Shown piece by piece: positions 11,667 through 24,500 of a stretch of DNA of 64,000 nucleotides. The translations under genes were made by a program, and so were the position numbers. Location: positions 94,622,728 through 94,686,727 of the forward strand of contig OX377204.1 of NCBI GenBank assembly GCA_947396885.1. Reading direction: 5' to 3'. Within the stretch, counting starts at the first letter, position 1; each line of letters begins with the position of its first letter. The notes beneath the pieces were generated by a model, which was not told where the DNA came from, did not search any database, and worked only from the letters and a program-made list of their open reading frames with translations. The stretch comes from Heligmosomoides polygyrus polygyrus (taxonomy: Eukaryota; Nematoda; Chromadorea; Rhabditida; Heligmosomidae).

Positions 11667-12128
11667 GGCACTATTGTACTTTCACAACTCCACGAGTCGA
11701 GGAGAGGTCGAAAAATTTTTTTTCGCCCAAACTTCGGCTAGGGGGGTTATTTGGGGTGCTGATCACGAATCTGAGATCCGTTTTCAAAATTACGGCCGAT
11801 TACGGTAGGTTACGGTAGGTACGGGTGACTAAGGCTGCCAAGGTCATGATCGCCGATTTCGCCCAAACTTCGGCTAGGGGGGTTATTTGAGGTGCTGATC
11901 ACGAATATGACATCCGTTTTTCGTTTTACGCTGGAGTACGGTAGGTTACGGTGGGTACCGGTGAGTAAGCTAATGGTCACCGATTGCGCCCAAACTCCAG
12001 CGTAAAACGAAAAACGGATCTCAGATTCGTGATCAGCACTCCAAATAACCCCCCTAGCCGAAGTTTGGGCGAAAAATTTTTTTTCGACCTCTCCTCGACC
12101 CGTGGAGTTGTGAAAGTACAATAGTGCC
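11667..12128. mobile_element. Fold-back element, 460 bp
   Basis: GGCACTATTGTACTTTCACA at the left end is mirrored by TTGTGAAAGTACAATAGTGCC at the right end. The arms carry CGCCCAAACTTCGGCTAGG and GGGGTGCTGATCACGAATC; a third, direct copy (11855-11990) sits in the middle. Confidence 0.85.
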
Positions 12129-12129
12129 C

Positions 12130-12950
12130 ACTCGCCGAAACCCAACCGGAAAAAACCCGTCCGAGTTGTACGGTGCGCAACGCCTACAGCCGCGCGCTTC
12201 AAAGCTTTTTTTTAGCCAGGGAACGCCCTTACTACAGGCTCTATACGTTGGAGTCAGGGATAAGCGACATTAACGACGCTCCATGGAATTTTCTGCCCAC
12301 CAGAAGCCCCCACCCCAACACTATTTGCGGCGGACAAGCCCGCAAATATCACTAGCTGCAGCGAATGATTAGCAGGGGCCGTATGCTCGTCTACCCCGAG
12401 TCTCCCCCGATGGGGAATCGGGGTGTGATAAGATATGCTGGTATTGATTGATTTTCCCCCAACGGGGGAGCACGAGCATACGGCCCCAGAGGGATAGGCA
12501 ACTGCGTGGTCCCGTAACGATTCGCCTGAATTTTACTCCGAAACTACTTTTACTCTACAACTCAGACGGTTTTTTCGGTTGCAAGTTTATCAAACACTCT
12601 GCAGTACCTCATAGACTTGGAATTTTTCAATACACAGCTCCGGTAGGATGGAATACTTCGTTTTCCTAGAGGAAGCCCATCTTCACATTAGGTTGTGCTA
12701 GAATAGTGAGCTCCATTATGAAAAAGGCAAGAAAATTTCATCGTCAGGAGAGTGCACCTCCATACCCGTATTGCGTCCAAACCTCACAACAAGGCGAAAA
12801 GGAAACTAGGAAAAATGGCGACAACATAGGTAACACCACCTCGTATTGGTATTGGTTGAACTGGTAACCCCGAGCACTTAAAAAAGTCAAAAAAATCTGA
12901 AACTCAAAAGGGAAAAAAACATTGAGTGAAAGCGGTGGCGTAGTTAACAT
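12130..12950. other. Unassigned repeat-derived stretch
   Basis: No gene is seen. A hairpin with CCCCCGATGGGGAATCGGGG and GGGGCCGTATGCTCGT / ACGAGCATACGGCCCC (12376-12487) is clear, as is a GTGGTCCCGTAACGATTCG motif copy (12505). Confidence 0.45.
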
Positions 12951-12952
12951 TA

Positions 12953-13112
12953 AGGCCTGTCCATACTTCGCAACGGTAGCGACCTGAGCGATTCGTCGGC
13001 CGGGCAAATCATGCGTATCGATTTTTGCTGGGCGATCGCTCGGCGAAGATCGATACGTATGGTTTGTACGGCCTACCAATCGCTACCGTCATGAACTATG
13101 AACCGGCCCTCA
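12953..13112. mobile_element. MITE with AGGCC(T/G)GT...TACTTCGC ends
   Basis: Left AAGGCCTGTCCATACTTCGC; right TCATGAACTATGAACCGGCC. The interior has mirrored GGGCAAATCATGCGTATCGA / CGATACGTATGGTTTGT. Confidence 0.65.
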
Positions 13113-13370
13113 AATAGCATTCTTCCAGAAGCCAATCACCGTGTGGTCCCGCAACGATCGCTGGATTACTATAGGAAAACTCGCCCATTTCTCCTCCGAT
13201 ACTCTACGGCGAAACCGAACTGTATCGAATTCCAGCACCACGCAAGCGGTTTAGTGTAGGACTAGTTGCAGCCCCTTGTTGTTTAGTGGCGAATGCCATG
13301 GTATAGGCCGAATATGCATTCAAATTGCTTACGCGCAAAGGATATCCCATAGAAGTCGAATGCGTGGCGC

Positions 13371-14405
13371 ATTCTAAAACAAGGCGTCCTTACTAGGATA
13401 TCGTGTTTTCAGACCGTTACCGCAAGATCAGCCGCTGCGGGACCAATATGTCTTCCGATTAGTGCTGGCACCATGCCAACTCCAGGGTTAATCAATAGTG
13501 GAGCTATGGGAAGGAGAGAAAATAAGCTTCATAGAGTTTGAGGCAGTTTTTGGTAGGTAGAACATTTTGGGGATAAATGAAATTTGACGTTGTAACAGAT
13601 GAGTATTTGCTTCAGCGTAGCCGGGAGTGATACAAGTCTTCAGTCCATACTTAAGGGCAGCCTTATTTTCGACTTTTTACGGTGTCGTTTCCGTGGTTTC
13701 TTAGCCTTTTGGGCGCAAAGCGGCTCGGGGGTGGAGGGTTACCATGCAGGACAGCCCTACACAACGTTTTGTGTTGTATGAAACCGGATTTTTTCGCAAC
13801 ACTAGTGTGTTCTACCCCAGTGATGAGCCTAAGCCACTACTAATGTAATTTGGTATTAACGTGCGTTCCACCCACGGGGGATAACTACTCAGCACACGGT
13901 AACCCACGTGGGTGGAACGCACGTTAATACCAAGTTACATTAGAAATGGTCTAGCTCGGTTCATCACTGGGGTAAAACACACTAGTGTTGCAAAAAAAAA
14001 ATCCGGTTTCTACAACACAAAACGTTGTGTAGGGCTGTCCTACATGCTAACCCCGCCCCGAGCCGCTTTGCGCCCAAAAGGTTAAGAAACCTCGAAAACG
14101 ACGTCGTAAGAAGTCGAAGGCAAGGCTAACCTTAGACACGGACAGAAGGCTTCCATCATTCCTGGCCACGCTGAAGCAAATACTCATGTATTACAGCGTC
14201 AAATTGCATTTATCCCCAAAATGTCCTATCTACCAAGAACTGCCTCAAACAGTATGAAGCTTCTTTTCTCCGTTTCATAGCTCCAAATTGATTAACCGTG
14301 GAGTTGGAATGGTGCCAGCACTGACATGTTGATTCCGCAACGATTGTTCTTACGGTAACGGTTTGAAAACATGGTGCCCTAGTAAGGGCGTCCTTTCATT
14401 CTAAA
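13371..14405. mobile_element. Long fold-back element, about 1.03 kb
   Basis: The two halves are reverse complements around about 13885. ATTAACGTGCGTTCCACCCA (13855) pairs with TGGGTGGAACGCACGTTAAT (13908), and the outer CATTCTAAAACAAGGCGTCC pairs with GGGCGTCCTTTCATTCTAA. Indels make the arms imperfect. No coding capacity is seen. Confidence 0.85.
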
Positions 14406-14904
14406 TGGAACTTCGTTGACTTTTACCATTCTATCTTATGTCCTCGCAGTTACTTTAACTGTGAGTAAACAAAATTGTAGCTTAATTTTGGTAATCTCGC
14501 TGTTCATTCAAAGGAATCCTATAGAGAAGAAGGAACAGTCTTGTTATTTTGTGTTCAACTCGGTTTTTCCTAGTATCTAAGCCCCTGACACTTCGTTCGG
14601 CTTACTCATCAGCTCCGTAAATGGAAGCTGAAGCCCAGATCCAGCTGTTTGTTGTTCGAGTACCATAGAGAATTTTGCTATTGTACTACGAAAATTCGTA
14701 TTTACTAGAAATAACGAGTTATAGCTTCACTATGAGTAGCGGTTTCCATGGTTATGTAGGGCTTTAATTGCTTGGATTAGTCTTGTTCATACCCTTGTTG
14801 GCGCGAGCTACTTAGCGAAATGCTGCTCTAGGTCTTCGGAATTGTCAAAGTGGGACGAGGTCCACCAATTTTATATTTAAATTTTTGTAAAATATAAAGT
14901 TCTT
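14406..14904. other. Unassigned A/T-rich stretch
   Basis: I see no gene and no clear repeat structure here. Confidence 0.35.
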
Positions 14905-14905
14905 C

Positions 14906-15207
14906 GGGCGCGTGTAGCGCAGTGGGAGGAGGCGTGACTGTCGCGTGCACCCGATACCAGGTTCCTGGTTCGGATTTCCCTCCCAGGCCAACCAAGCCTT
15001 CCATCCCTACGGGGTCGGTGAATTGGTACCAGACTTGTCTGGGAAGGATAGAGCGCTGACTTGTTCATCGGCTGGCCACCGCAAGTCATTGTATGGCCAA
15101 ATACGCATTCATGTCGCCTCCACGACATCCCGTAGAAGTAGAATGCGCTGGCGCATCCCAGAAGGGATTGAGTAACGCCGTCCTTTATCCTTTATCCTTT
15201 TATAAAG
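14906..15207 (+). mobile_element. tRNA-derived SINE, copy 1
   Basis: The head has an A-box TAGCGCAGTGGGAGGAGGCG and B-box GGTTCGGATTTCC. The body includes GGTACCAGACTTGTCTGGG and GAATGCGCTGGCGCATCCC. The tail is a TTTATCC repeat. Copies 2 and 3 (20038, 55940) share the whole length. Confidence 0.85.
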
Positions 15208-15360
15208 TTCTTCGGTGTTTTCCACTTAACAAGGTTTCTAGTGGGCGGCACATTCGAAATGCAGAAGCCAGTTTATGGTAGTAGCTTTGCACTTCGAATA
15301 GAAGCTAGTGACGCCACATGGCGTGGATGCGCCCCCTTCCCCAACTAGGAAAGCGCAAGG

Positions 15361-15478
15361 CCGTTTATACTTCCGACGCCGAGCAACATCTAAAGTGGGC
15401 AAATTGATCGATCGCGTCGCTTAATCAATATGGCCACTATACATGGCATCGCGTCGCTCGGCGTCGAAGTATAAACGG
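15361..15478. mobile_element. MITE of the GGCC..GTTTATACTTC family
   Basis: AAGGCCGTTTATACTTCCGA at the left and GTCGAAGTATAAACGGGGCT at the right; ATTGATCGATCGCGTCGC at the centre. It lies just upstream of the zinc-finger start codon. Confidence 0.8.
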
Positions 15479-15543
15479 GGCTCAAGTCTTCAATCAAAAA
15501 GTTCTTTATTTTCCTTCTCCTTCAGCAAATTTCTATGTTTCAG

Positions 15544-18500
15544 ATGAACCAGAATCACATATCGTCGACGTCATATCCATGCCTAGACTGTGCTGGCGAT
15601 TCGGTCAGATTTCCGACGCCAGAAGAGCTAGAGATTCATATAGCTAGTGACCATCTAAACTACTGTCCCTATGAGTGAGTTCATTTCCTTGGGAAAATTG
15701 AATCAGATGCTGTTCTGTTATCGATCATATAGTTGTAATACCACATCAATTCCTGCCATGTGCCAGAGTGACCCAGTGGGTTCCTTCCAGTCCCGGGAGC
15801 ATTAGGAGTACTAGAGACACTCTTTTTGAAAGCACCTATCTCTTGTCGTACTATTTACTGTCAAATTGGTCGAACGCACAGCTTAGCGCTTTATTCATTC
15901 CTGTTACGTGTCGAGGTGAGCGACAGCGCAGCTTAATATTCAATAGCGTAAGATTTATGCTTTTCGGCATCAATAAAACAAGGTCTAAACCGTTATTTTT
16001 CTTTCAAAAATGAAAATTTTGATATCATTTCAAAGAGCGCGTTCACTTTTTGAGGCAGGTGAATTTTTAAGAAAATTCAGAGCAGGTCATGCTAAATTTT
16101 CGTTCAACAGGAAGATTGTTATATCCTTCTCGGAGAGCCTCTAATCTAAAAGGCGCTCGATTTGAATTGGTATATATTCCTTTTGATTTCAGAGGCGTCA
16201 AATCTGCTTAAAAGAGAGCCTAATACGATTTGAAAAGTTCCACTAAAAAGCATTGCCTGACGCAGGGGTACTGACCCCTCCTTGGAGTGGAAAATCTTCG
16301 TTTCTAGTGTTCTATGTCTCCATCTAAGGTTTCCCGTGTTTATTCATTTATATTATGTCGATTTATGCGAAAGTGCGCCTCACGTGGAAGGAAAAAACAT
16401 AAACGCAAAGCTAAATTTCTTAGACTATGTTTAAATTCAGCGCAATATCGTCAATGTCTATTTTTTGGCCATTTTTGGAAATATTTCTATTTATTAGGTG
16501 CGAGCGATGCCGGTTTGCCAAGTTCCCCACGGAATACGCGCTGATTTCACACTGCAAAAGCGATCACGGGCTGAAAGAGTTCTTTGTGAGTTCAGGTTAT
16601 TTCTATTTGATTAGAGCTTGCTTTACATGGACGGCTATTAACCTTCCCCCCGACTTATTGTGGGATTTTTGACGCCGTCGCGAATCTCGTGGCTAGTCGG
16701 CCAGTCGAGGGTTACGACGTTCGTTCCAGGTCAGGTATCGTTTCACTGCCGAGGGAGAGCGAAAGTCGTTGGAATTGAAGCTGAAGGTATGAACTAGCTG
16801 GTAGAGGTTGTCACAGCCTCTCATAAGCTACTGATGTTCCAGATGCGAGCGTGTCTTCGACATCGCAGTGTGTCCGACGATAGCCTGGGACTGGGCACAT
16901 CCAACGGACATGGGCCTCTATTTCACGAAAAGGTGGGCTCTTAGCGGAGACGTTTCTTAGAGTTTTTCTCAAAATTTTGTGCTATAGAACAACCCTTAGA
17001 GTTTGTTTCGAAGAAAGCCTGGATCAGTTGGATTTTTAAAGGAGTTTCTGACGCTGAAAATTTTACTTTGTTGATTTTTTCTTCGTTTTAGGTTTAAACT
17101 CCTTCAGTCTTTTGAAATACCTGTATTTTCGACAAACCACCTTGTAACTAAGTTTTAATCCTCTTTGCCTACCAGGTTTCAGACAAATTTATTTATTGCG
17201 ACCGAGGTTTCGACGAACTTGTCTTCCTCAAGGTCTGAAAGAAGCCCGAATTGCTTGGTTCTGCAGAGTTTATTCGTTCAAAAACGTCAGGTTTACCTTT
17301 ACAGGAACAACATGCTTCTAAGGATGCTAAGAGGAGATATCACATTGGACCAACTAACTCACTGATATCCAACCAGCGCCAAGAAACCGGCTCAACCGGT
17401 CACCATGGAGCAAGTGAGACATACCGGTTTGGTCAAATATTCGAGTGCCAGATGGTTGAGAATATACCCGAAACAATATATGAGGCCTCACAGCTCGCAC
17501 AAAGCAAGAAAGGCAACAGAGATGAGTGCATCTCCATTATTCTGCAAATTCTTGCCTTTTACCTTCGCGCGAGCTGTGAGATGTTGTATAGAGCTTCGTC
17601 TGTATTCTCAACACTCCGGCACTCGGATCGGTATATTTGACCAAACCAGGGACTGGATTCATCAACTACTTACAGCTGTTTAACAGAGCAAATATAGCCG
17701 AAATCCCTGATAGCGCGGCTTATAAAGCGATCAGGTGAAACATTTTGCCGAGATATCAGGGGTTTCGGCTGTATTTTCTCTGTTAAATTGCTGTAAGTCG
17801 TTGAGGAATCCGGCTTCAGTACGTCTCATTTGCTCAATGGTGGCAGGTTGAGCCGGTTTCTTATCGCTGGCGGGATATCGGTGGATTAGCTTGTGCAGAT
17901 GTAGTATCTCGTCTTCTCGCACTCCTACAAGGACAGCCTCCAGACTTCTGTGAGCTTTTGCGACGCAATTTTTACGGGATGTAGGGTCCCGTGTGTGGAG
18001 TCCAAAACCGTAGTTAATTTTTTCGGAATGCTCTTCTGTGGACGGAAAAAGGTGCGTGAAAACGTGAACGCGAAGTTCATCATGCCATACTGCCACCCCA
18101 TCGAATTGGCCATTTGGTGCAGTGGATAGTGATGTCGCCTGTCGGGCGCACCGAGTGGTTTTTGTGGTTCGATCCCCGATGTCGCCAAAGTTTTTGCATA
18201 CATCGGATCGTCATTATTATGTTCTTGCGTGATCACAGGAGTCAATACGCACACGATTAATGCTTTTAGTAAAAATAATCCTTTTGTGCCTTCATTTGAT
18301 TAACTCTCATTGGATCGAACTTGCACTGTATCATGTCAGCAACGATACCGTATTGTTAAATTTTTCTGTTAGCGATCCAGTAATATGGTACAATCCATTG
18401 ATAGGTAACTCAAATGAAAGCCCAAAAGGGCTATGTTTACTTACTAAAAGCATTAATTGTGTACAGATTGGCACCTGTGATCACGCAAGCGTATAATAAT

Positions 18501-21500
18501 AATGACCCGATGTGTGCAAAACTTTGGCGACACCGGAGACCGAACCGTAAAACCCACTCGGTGCGCCCGATAGGCGACATCGCTACTCACTGCGCCAACC
18601 GACCACATTCGGTGGGGTGGCTGCTTGGCGTGATGAACATCGCGATCACGTTTTCACATGCCTTTTTTCAACCACTGAAGGAGCATTCCGAAAAAAATTA
18701 ACAATGGTTTCTCTCTCCAAACGGGGCCCTACATCCTGTAAAAATTTCAACGCAAAAGCTCACTGGAAGTTTGGAGCCTTTCCTTGTTAGAAGCACATTG
18801 CTTCTGTATGGGTAGACGGGACGTTTCTGATCCAATGAATTCTGGAGAACGAAACATTTCGAGCTTCTTTCAGCCCTTGAGAAAGGCAATTTCGTTGAAG
18901 CGTCGCAATAAAGAAATTTATGGCAAACCTTGAAGGGAAGGAAGATTGAAACTTAGTTACAAAGTAACCAGGGGCCGGATTCATCAAAGTTACTGCAGTA
19001 ACTTTAACGGAGAATTGTAAGCGGAAGCTCAGATAACGCGGCTTCTCGCTCATCATATCGCTTGATAGGCCGCGTTATCTGAGCTTTCGCCTACACTTCT
19101 CCGTTAAAGTTACTGCAGTAACTTTGATGAATCCGGCCCCAGGTTTCAAGAACGTCAAACTCAGACATTAAGAACGCCTTGTGCTTTCAAATAGGTTACG
19201 AAACCAACGTTTCCATCCTTAACTGCTCAAAGTAGTCGGAAGCCGCGTGGATACCACTGTACACCTGTTGATTTTTCTGTCACGCCATTAAAAAAGGTCG
19301 AGACGCGTCACATCCTCATGTCAGGTTACTCCATAAGCTCGTCTTGACTTATGAACCTCTTAAGAACTTCTCTCTTTAGAACTGGCGCGTAAAATGTACA
19401 AAGTCATCGTGTCGACAGGGGTGTCTAAATGGATTTAGCCCTTGGATTTAGCCCTCCAAGTGTACAGCAGATCATTCTTGTCAAGAAGTGCACGCGTTTC
19501 AGTATGAAGACCCGGACAGCTTCCCGTCATCTGTTGAACAGTCCGGCTCATCGTCAGAACATACAGCCGTCGTGCCGCCAGGATCAGGCTCGTCTGCAAG
19601 CTCAGGAGGCGTTGTGCCGCCGTCGACTTCGCCGACAGGGGTTCCAGTCACGCCTACGTCAGCTGTACCTCATCTTTCGCGGAACATCACGAACAGCGGC
19701 ACATCTACACAGCATTCCATGGCGAATTATTCAGGTTTGGGAATGCTTTCGCTGACTTAGTCTGATTTTGAAGTGAGCGTGGAGGGTTACGGCTAAAGGC
19801 GCAAAGGGTAGATCTATAAGTTCGATTGGGTTCCGCTGCTTCCATTTTTCTGTGTATGTGGGTGGTACCAGGATAGGATAAGGCTTTTAACTTCTCATCC
19901 GTTTCCACCATACGTAGTTGTTTGGGCTAAATACACAAAGAATACCATCAATGTTAAGTGAAGTTGGAGATCATGGCTCATCCCTGACAAGTTTGGGGGA
20001 TATAAAGACATGTCAGTGGGTGCGTGTAGCGTAGTGGGCGCGTCTAGCGCAGTCGGAGGAGGCGCGACTGCCGCGTGCACCCGATACCAGGTTCCTGGTT
20101 CGGATTTCCCGCCCAGGCCAACCAACCCTTCCATCCCTCCGAGGTCGGTGAATTGGTACCACACTTGTCTGGGAAGGATGAAACGCTGACTTGCTGATCG
20201 GCTGGCCACCGCAAATCATCGTATGGCCAAATACGCATTCAAATCGCCTCCTCCACATCCCGTAGAAGTAGAATGCGTGGCGCATCCCAAAAGGGATTGA
20301 GTAACGCCGTACTCTATCCTTATCCTTTAAGGGCATTTCCAGGTAAATTACATTTGTTTATTTATTCAATTTTCACGTCGAATAGGATGCTTTTTTTTTT
20401 CATAGACGCCGTAGATGTATGGATGTATAGGTATAGATAGTTAGAATAATTTTTTGTTCAAGGAAAATTTGGCATAATCTTCTTTGAATTGTTTTAGCTT
20501 GCCTGCCATAAGAGGTTAATAATTTTATAAAATTTTTATTTTTAAAGAGAAAATAATTAATTAAAATTTGTCCTAAAGCACAGCAAGGAAGCAAGACGAG
20601 AGCGCATTAGACGATCAGATCGCGACGTGCACTGAAAAGCTCGCTGCGATTTTCATTTGATTGATAGTGTAAATGCCACTTACATGGACCGTCAAAGTGA
20701 GGATATGTGTGTTGTTTAGAGTTGTTTTTGTTATATCATTAAAAGGTGTCAAACTCCATGCAAGCAGAAATCTTGCTATCATTCGAATAAAAATCGCGAC
20801 GTCTTGGAAGAGAGCATGGCACAATCTCTTTTTTGGCTGTAAAAAATGGCCGCCTTCATGATTTTTAAAACAAGCTCTGAACCATTATTTTTCCTCAATT
20901 TTTTAAAATAAAATTTCGAACAGTGTATTCACTTTTGAATAAACTTGAGAACAGAAATCTTAGGCTAGCTTAGAAGAGTGTCCAAATTTGACTTGAAAAG
21001 TGTCTAATTCGACGTGAAAATTGTATATTTTTTCTATGGCGCGGATTATAACGTGAATTAGGTGCGCAGCAATGACATGCAATACTTTTAAAAATGGAAA
21101 CAGCAGAGAAGCCATATCCTCACCTTGATGGTTCATGTGGGTGGCATTTACACTATTAATCAAGTAAAAGCTACGACGAACTTCTTGAATGAACAGGGCG
21201 ATCTGGACTTCTAATGCACTCAATGATTACCACCTTATTGCACTTCAAGTCAAATTTCAATTCATTACTTGTTCTCTAAAATTAAAAATTTTATGAAATT
21301 ATTACACATGTGGGGGGAGATGAACCAGCAGGGCCCGAATTCATGTAAGACATACCGGCCGGTAAGTGTAAAATCTACCGCCACTCGCCACTTACCAGCG
21401 ATTCATAAACGCGCGGCGGGGAAAATCAGGTAAGTTTTGAGGCAAATGCTCCCTCGCTAGCGCGTCCGGGAACATTTACCGCCGAAGCAAGGGTTTTGCT

Positions 21501-24500
21501 CCCCTGCTAATTTCTGATCCAACGCAACGACCCTGGCCCGTTGCCAACCCACTCGCTAAATCAGTACTCGACAGGTTTGACGGGTAAGTTGTCAACGTGC
21601 CAGGGAAAGATGCACTGGGTCAAAAATTAACAAGGGAGTAAAACCCTTGCTTTGGTGGTCATGAATCAGAAACAGACCTAAGTTCCCGGCAAGTGGCCGA
21701 TGAAAGGGCCGCCGAGATAAATCGAGGTAGGATTTACCGCCGACGGCGTTCATGAATGCGGGCCAAGAAAATTTCAAAGAAAGTTGTTTCAAATTTTCCT
21801 TGAACAAAATACAGGGTGTTTCAAAAAAAAAATGTATACAATGTTAGAAAGGTGATAACATTGTTCATAGTAAAGGTACTGAAGAAGTTAATGGCTCATA
21901 CGAAAGCTTAAGAAATGAGACATTTTCTGACATATGAGAGGCATGGAATGCGCTATGCACTCGTCTGAAATCTTCCATTTTACACTCGATTGACTGTGTT
22001 TCGCTTGAATACATGTAGTTGTTGTAATTTCTTCACAAAGTGGTCGTTTCTATTGATTTGTGTTTATTTTAGAGTTCGAAACTTAATTACACATTATAGC
22101 TTGCGAAGGTACTGTTTGAAAGGTTCTAACATTGCTGCTGGTTAAGTTTTGAGGACGTTTGAGACTGACATGCAAGCGCAGGGCAACGAGAATTATGCGG
22201 CGTGCAAACAGTCAAGATTGCGCCATACACACGCTTGAAACCTTGCATTTCAGACTCGATTGATTGTGCATGGGCTGAATGCCTGTTACAATCTTGTTGC
22301 TACTTGGTCACATTAACCTGCGCTGTGCTTCTTTTAACGTTTTGAACTGGAGAACCTCGTGAAAGACACGTTACATGCGAGTTGATTGATTGCACAGGGA
22401 CCAAGACAAGATTGTAACAAGCATTCAGCCCATGCACAATCAATCAAATCTGGAATGCAAGTTTTAAGGCAGAAGCATGGCGCAATCTTGACTATTTGTA
22501 CGCCACACCAATCTCGTCGCCTTGCACTTTCATGTGAGTCTTAAAGGTTCTCAAAACTTACCAAGCAGCAATCTTAGAACCTTTCAAACAGTACCTGCAA
22601 TTTTTCAAAATACTCCTCATTTTTTGTGAGCTATAACGTGTAATTAAGTTTTGAGCTCTAAAATAAGCTCAAATCAATCGAAACGGCCACCTTGTGGAGA
22701 AAGTATAACATGCATTCAAGCGAAACACAATCAGTCGAGTGTAAAATTGAAAATTTCAGACGAGTGCATGGCGCATTCCATGCCTCTCATATGTCGGAAA
22801 ATTTCTATTTTCTCAAGCTTTCATATGAGCCCTTAACATCTTCAGTACCTTTACTATGAGCAATGTTATCACCTTTCAAACAGTGTATACATTTTCTTGA
22901 GACACCCTATATTTGGCTAACCATCTTACTCAGTATGTAATTTGACCTGCCTGAAGATCATTTCTATTTTTAAGAGTTCGCATTGATTTCAAAAGTCTCA
23001 AAACTAACTTACAAGAGTGTCCAATTCGACATGAAAATGGTATCGCTCTTGCAGTTCAGACGTTCCACGACATGAGCATATGCCACCCCATAGTATGAAT
23101 GGGTGTGAGCAGGTGGTAATTAATTATGTTGACTGGGGCGTCGCTTCAATAGCAGCATACGGCGTCATTCTATTAAAAAGGCCTCGTCTAGGCGGTAATA
23201 GGCGCGACAATTGTCCCTTAATGAGCCAATTACGTAGTTTTCTGAGGCTAACCGTAGCGCAGTAGGCAGCAGGGGCTACAGGGATACAGCAGTGGATCGT
23301 GTTTGGCACGATTACGCAGTGAAGCCTTTCAGCCGTCCATCTTCGGTTGACTAGTGCCAGAATTATTGACCCTTGTGACCATTGTGCAGGCTAAACACGT
23401 TCTGAAAGTGCTTCCGAACAGTAGTGGAATTCGCGGCGCATTCCGAGTCGACTGACCAATTCGTTTGCCTTTCAGGCTCAATGGACACTGCCGCGCACCT
23501 GCATATATCCCACGGCCACCACATGTCCAACTACGCCAGCAACTTCCCGTCCGGCGCCGGTCCGTCGTCTGCGCTGGCCGATTTGTCGCCGATGGACTTC
23601 GCCAGTGACGCTATGAGCTCAGGGATGGACTTCGCGGCGCTGATAGGAGAGGGAGAAGAGCTGATTAGGAAAGTCAGTTATGTTGTGAGTTGATTGGATG
23701 TCGTGAGGAGTGCGGAGGTCGTCATCTGCTGTAATAAATGCAGTCACTTCTTCTAGCCGAAAGACGCCGTGACGTGCCAGATCTGCGGCTTGAAGGTGTC
23801 GAATCAGCGCTCCAGTCTCGTCTACCATGCTAATACGAAGTGGGTTTGGTTTCTTTTGGATCTGATTGAGAGCAGAAGGATTCATCCCGTACTCGATCTT
23901 CTTCAGACATATCAAGCTGAACCTCTACCAGTGCGCGGTGTGTCAGAAGACATGGCAGACGATAGCGAAGTCGGATGTGCTGAAGCACGTCAAGGTGGGT
24001 AGCGCTGGTCAGCTCAAATGAAGGGTCTTAAGCGTAAGTCTGATCGAGGAAAGCGATTCGTATAGGTAGATTCTCCAAAAACTACGCTTATAAGGAAAGG
24101 TCCCGACACGTGGTGAGATTTTACGATGCCATTTTGGCAGGATGTAGGGCCGTGTGAGCGGAGTCCAGAATTACAGTTCGTTTTTGCTGAACGCCTTTTT
24201 AAAGACCGGAAAACGAGGTATAAACGTGTGCGCAACAATCATCAACCCGGATCTACCCTAGTCTGGGGGGCACATAACTAAAAAGTATTATATGTAATAA
24301 ATCCACTTGAGACTCCTACAGAACAACATAGGACCCTAAACAAGAAAAAGTCACAAAGAAAAGACGAAAAATTACATTTGTTGCGGTTGTAAGCCGGCAA
24401 AGTTGTCTGCCGTCCTCGCCATGTTAGATCCTGGTTATAACATGTCAGGCGGCGGTCAGTACGCGGCATGCCTCCACTCCGTCGTTCTTTGCCAGCTGAG

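Larger units (their letters stand above)
17927..18788. mobile_element. Fold-back A carrying convergent tRNA-like units
   Basis: The left arm has TGAGCTTTTGCGACGCAA, GGGATGTAGGGTCCCG and GATCACAGGAGTCAAT; the right arm has the same blocks reversed (ATTGGCACCTGTGATCACG, GGGCCCTACATCC, GCAAAAGCTCA). Each arm carries a tRNA-like unit (18112-18182 + and 18535-18608 -) pointing to the centre. It lies in intron 4 of the zinc-finger gene. Confidence 0.8.

Noticed and set aside
23619..23915. Reverse-strand ORF of 98 codons
   Set aside because: Shadow of the zinc-finger exons 23476-23672 and 23757-23839.
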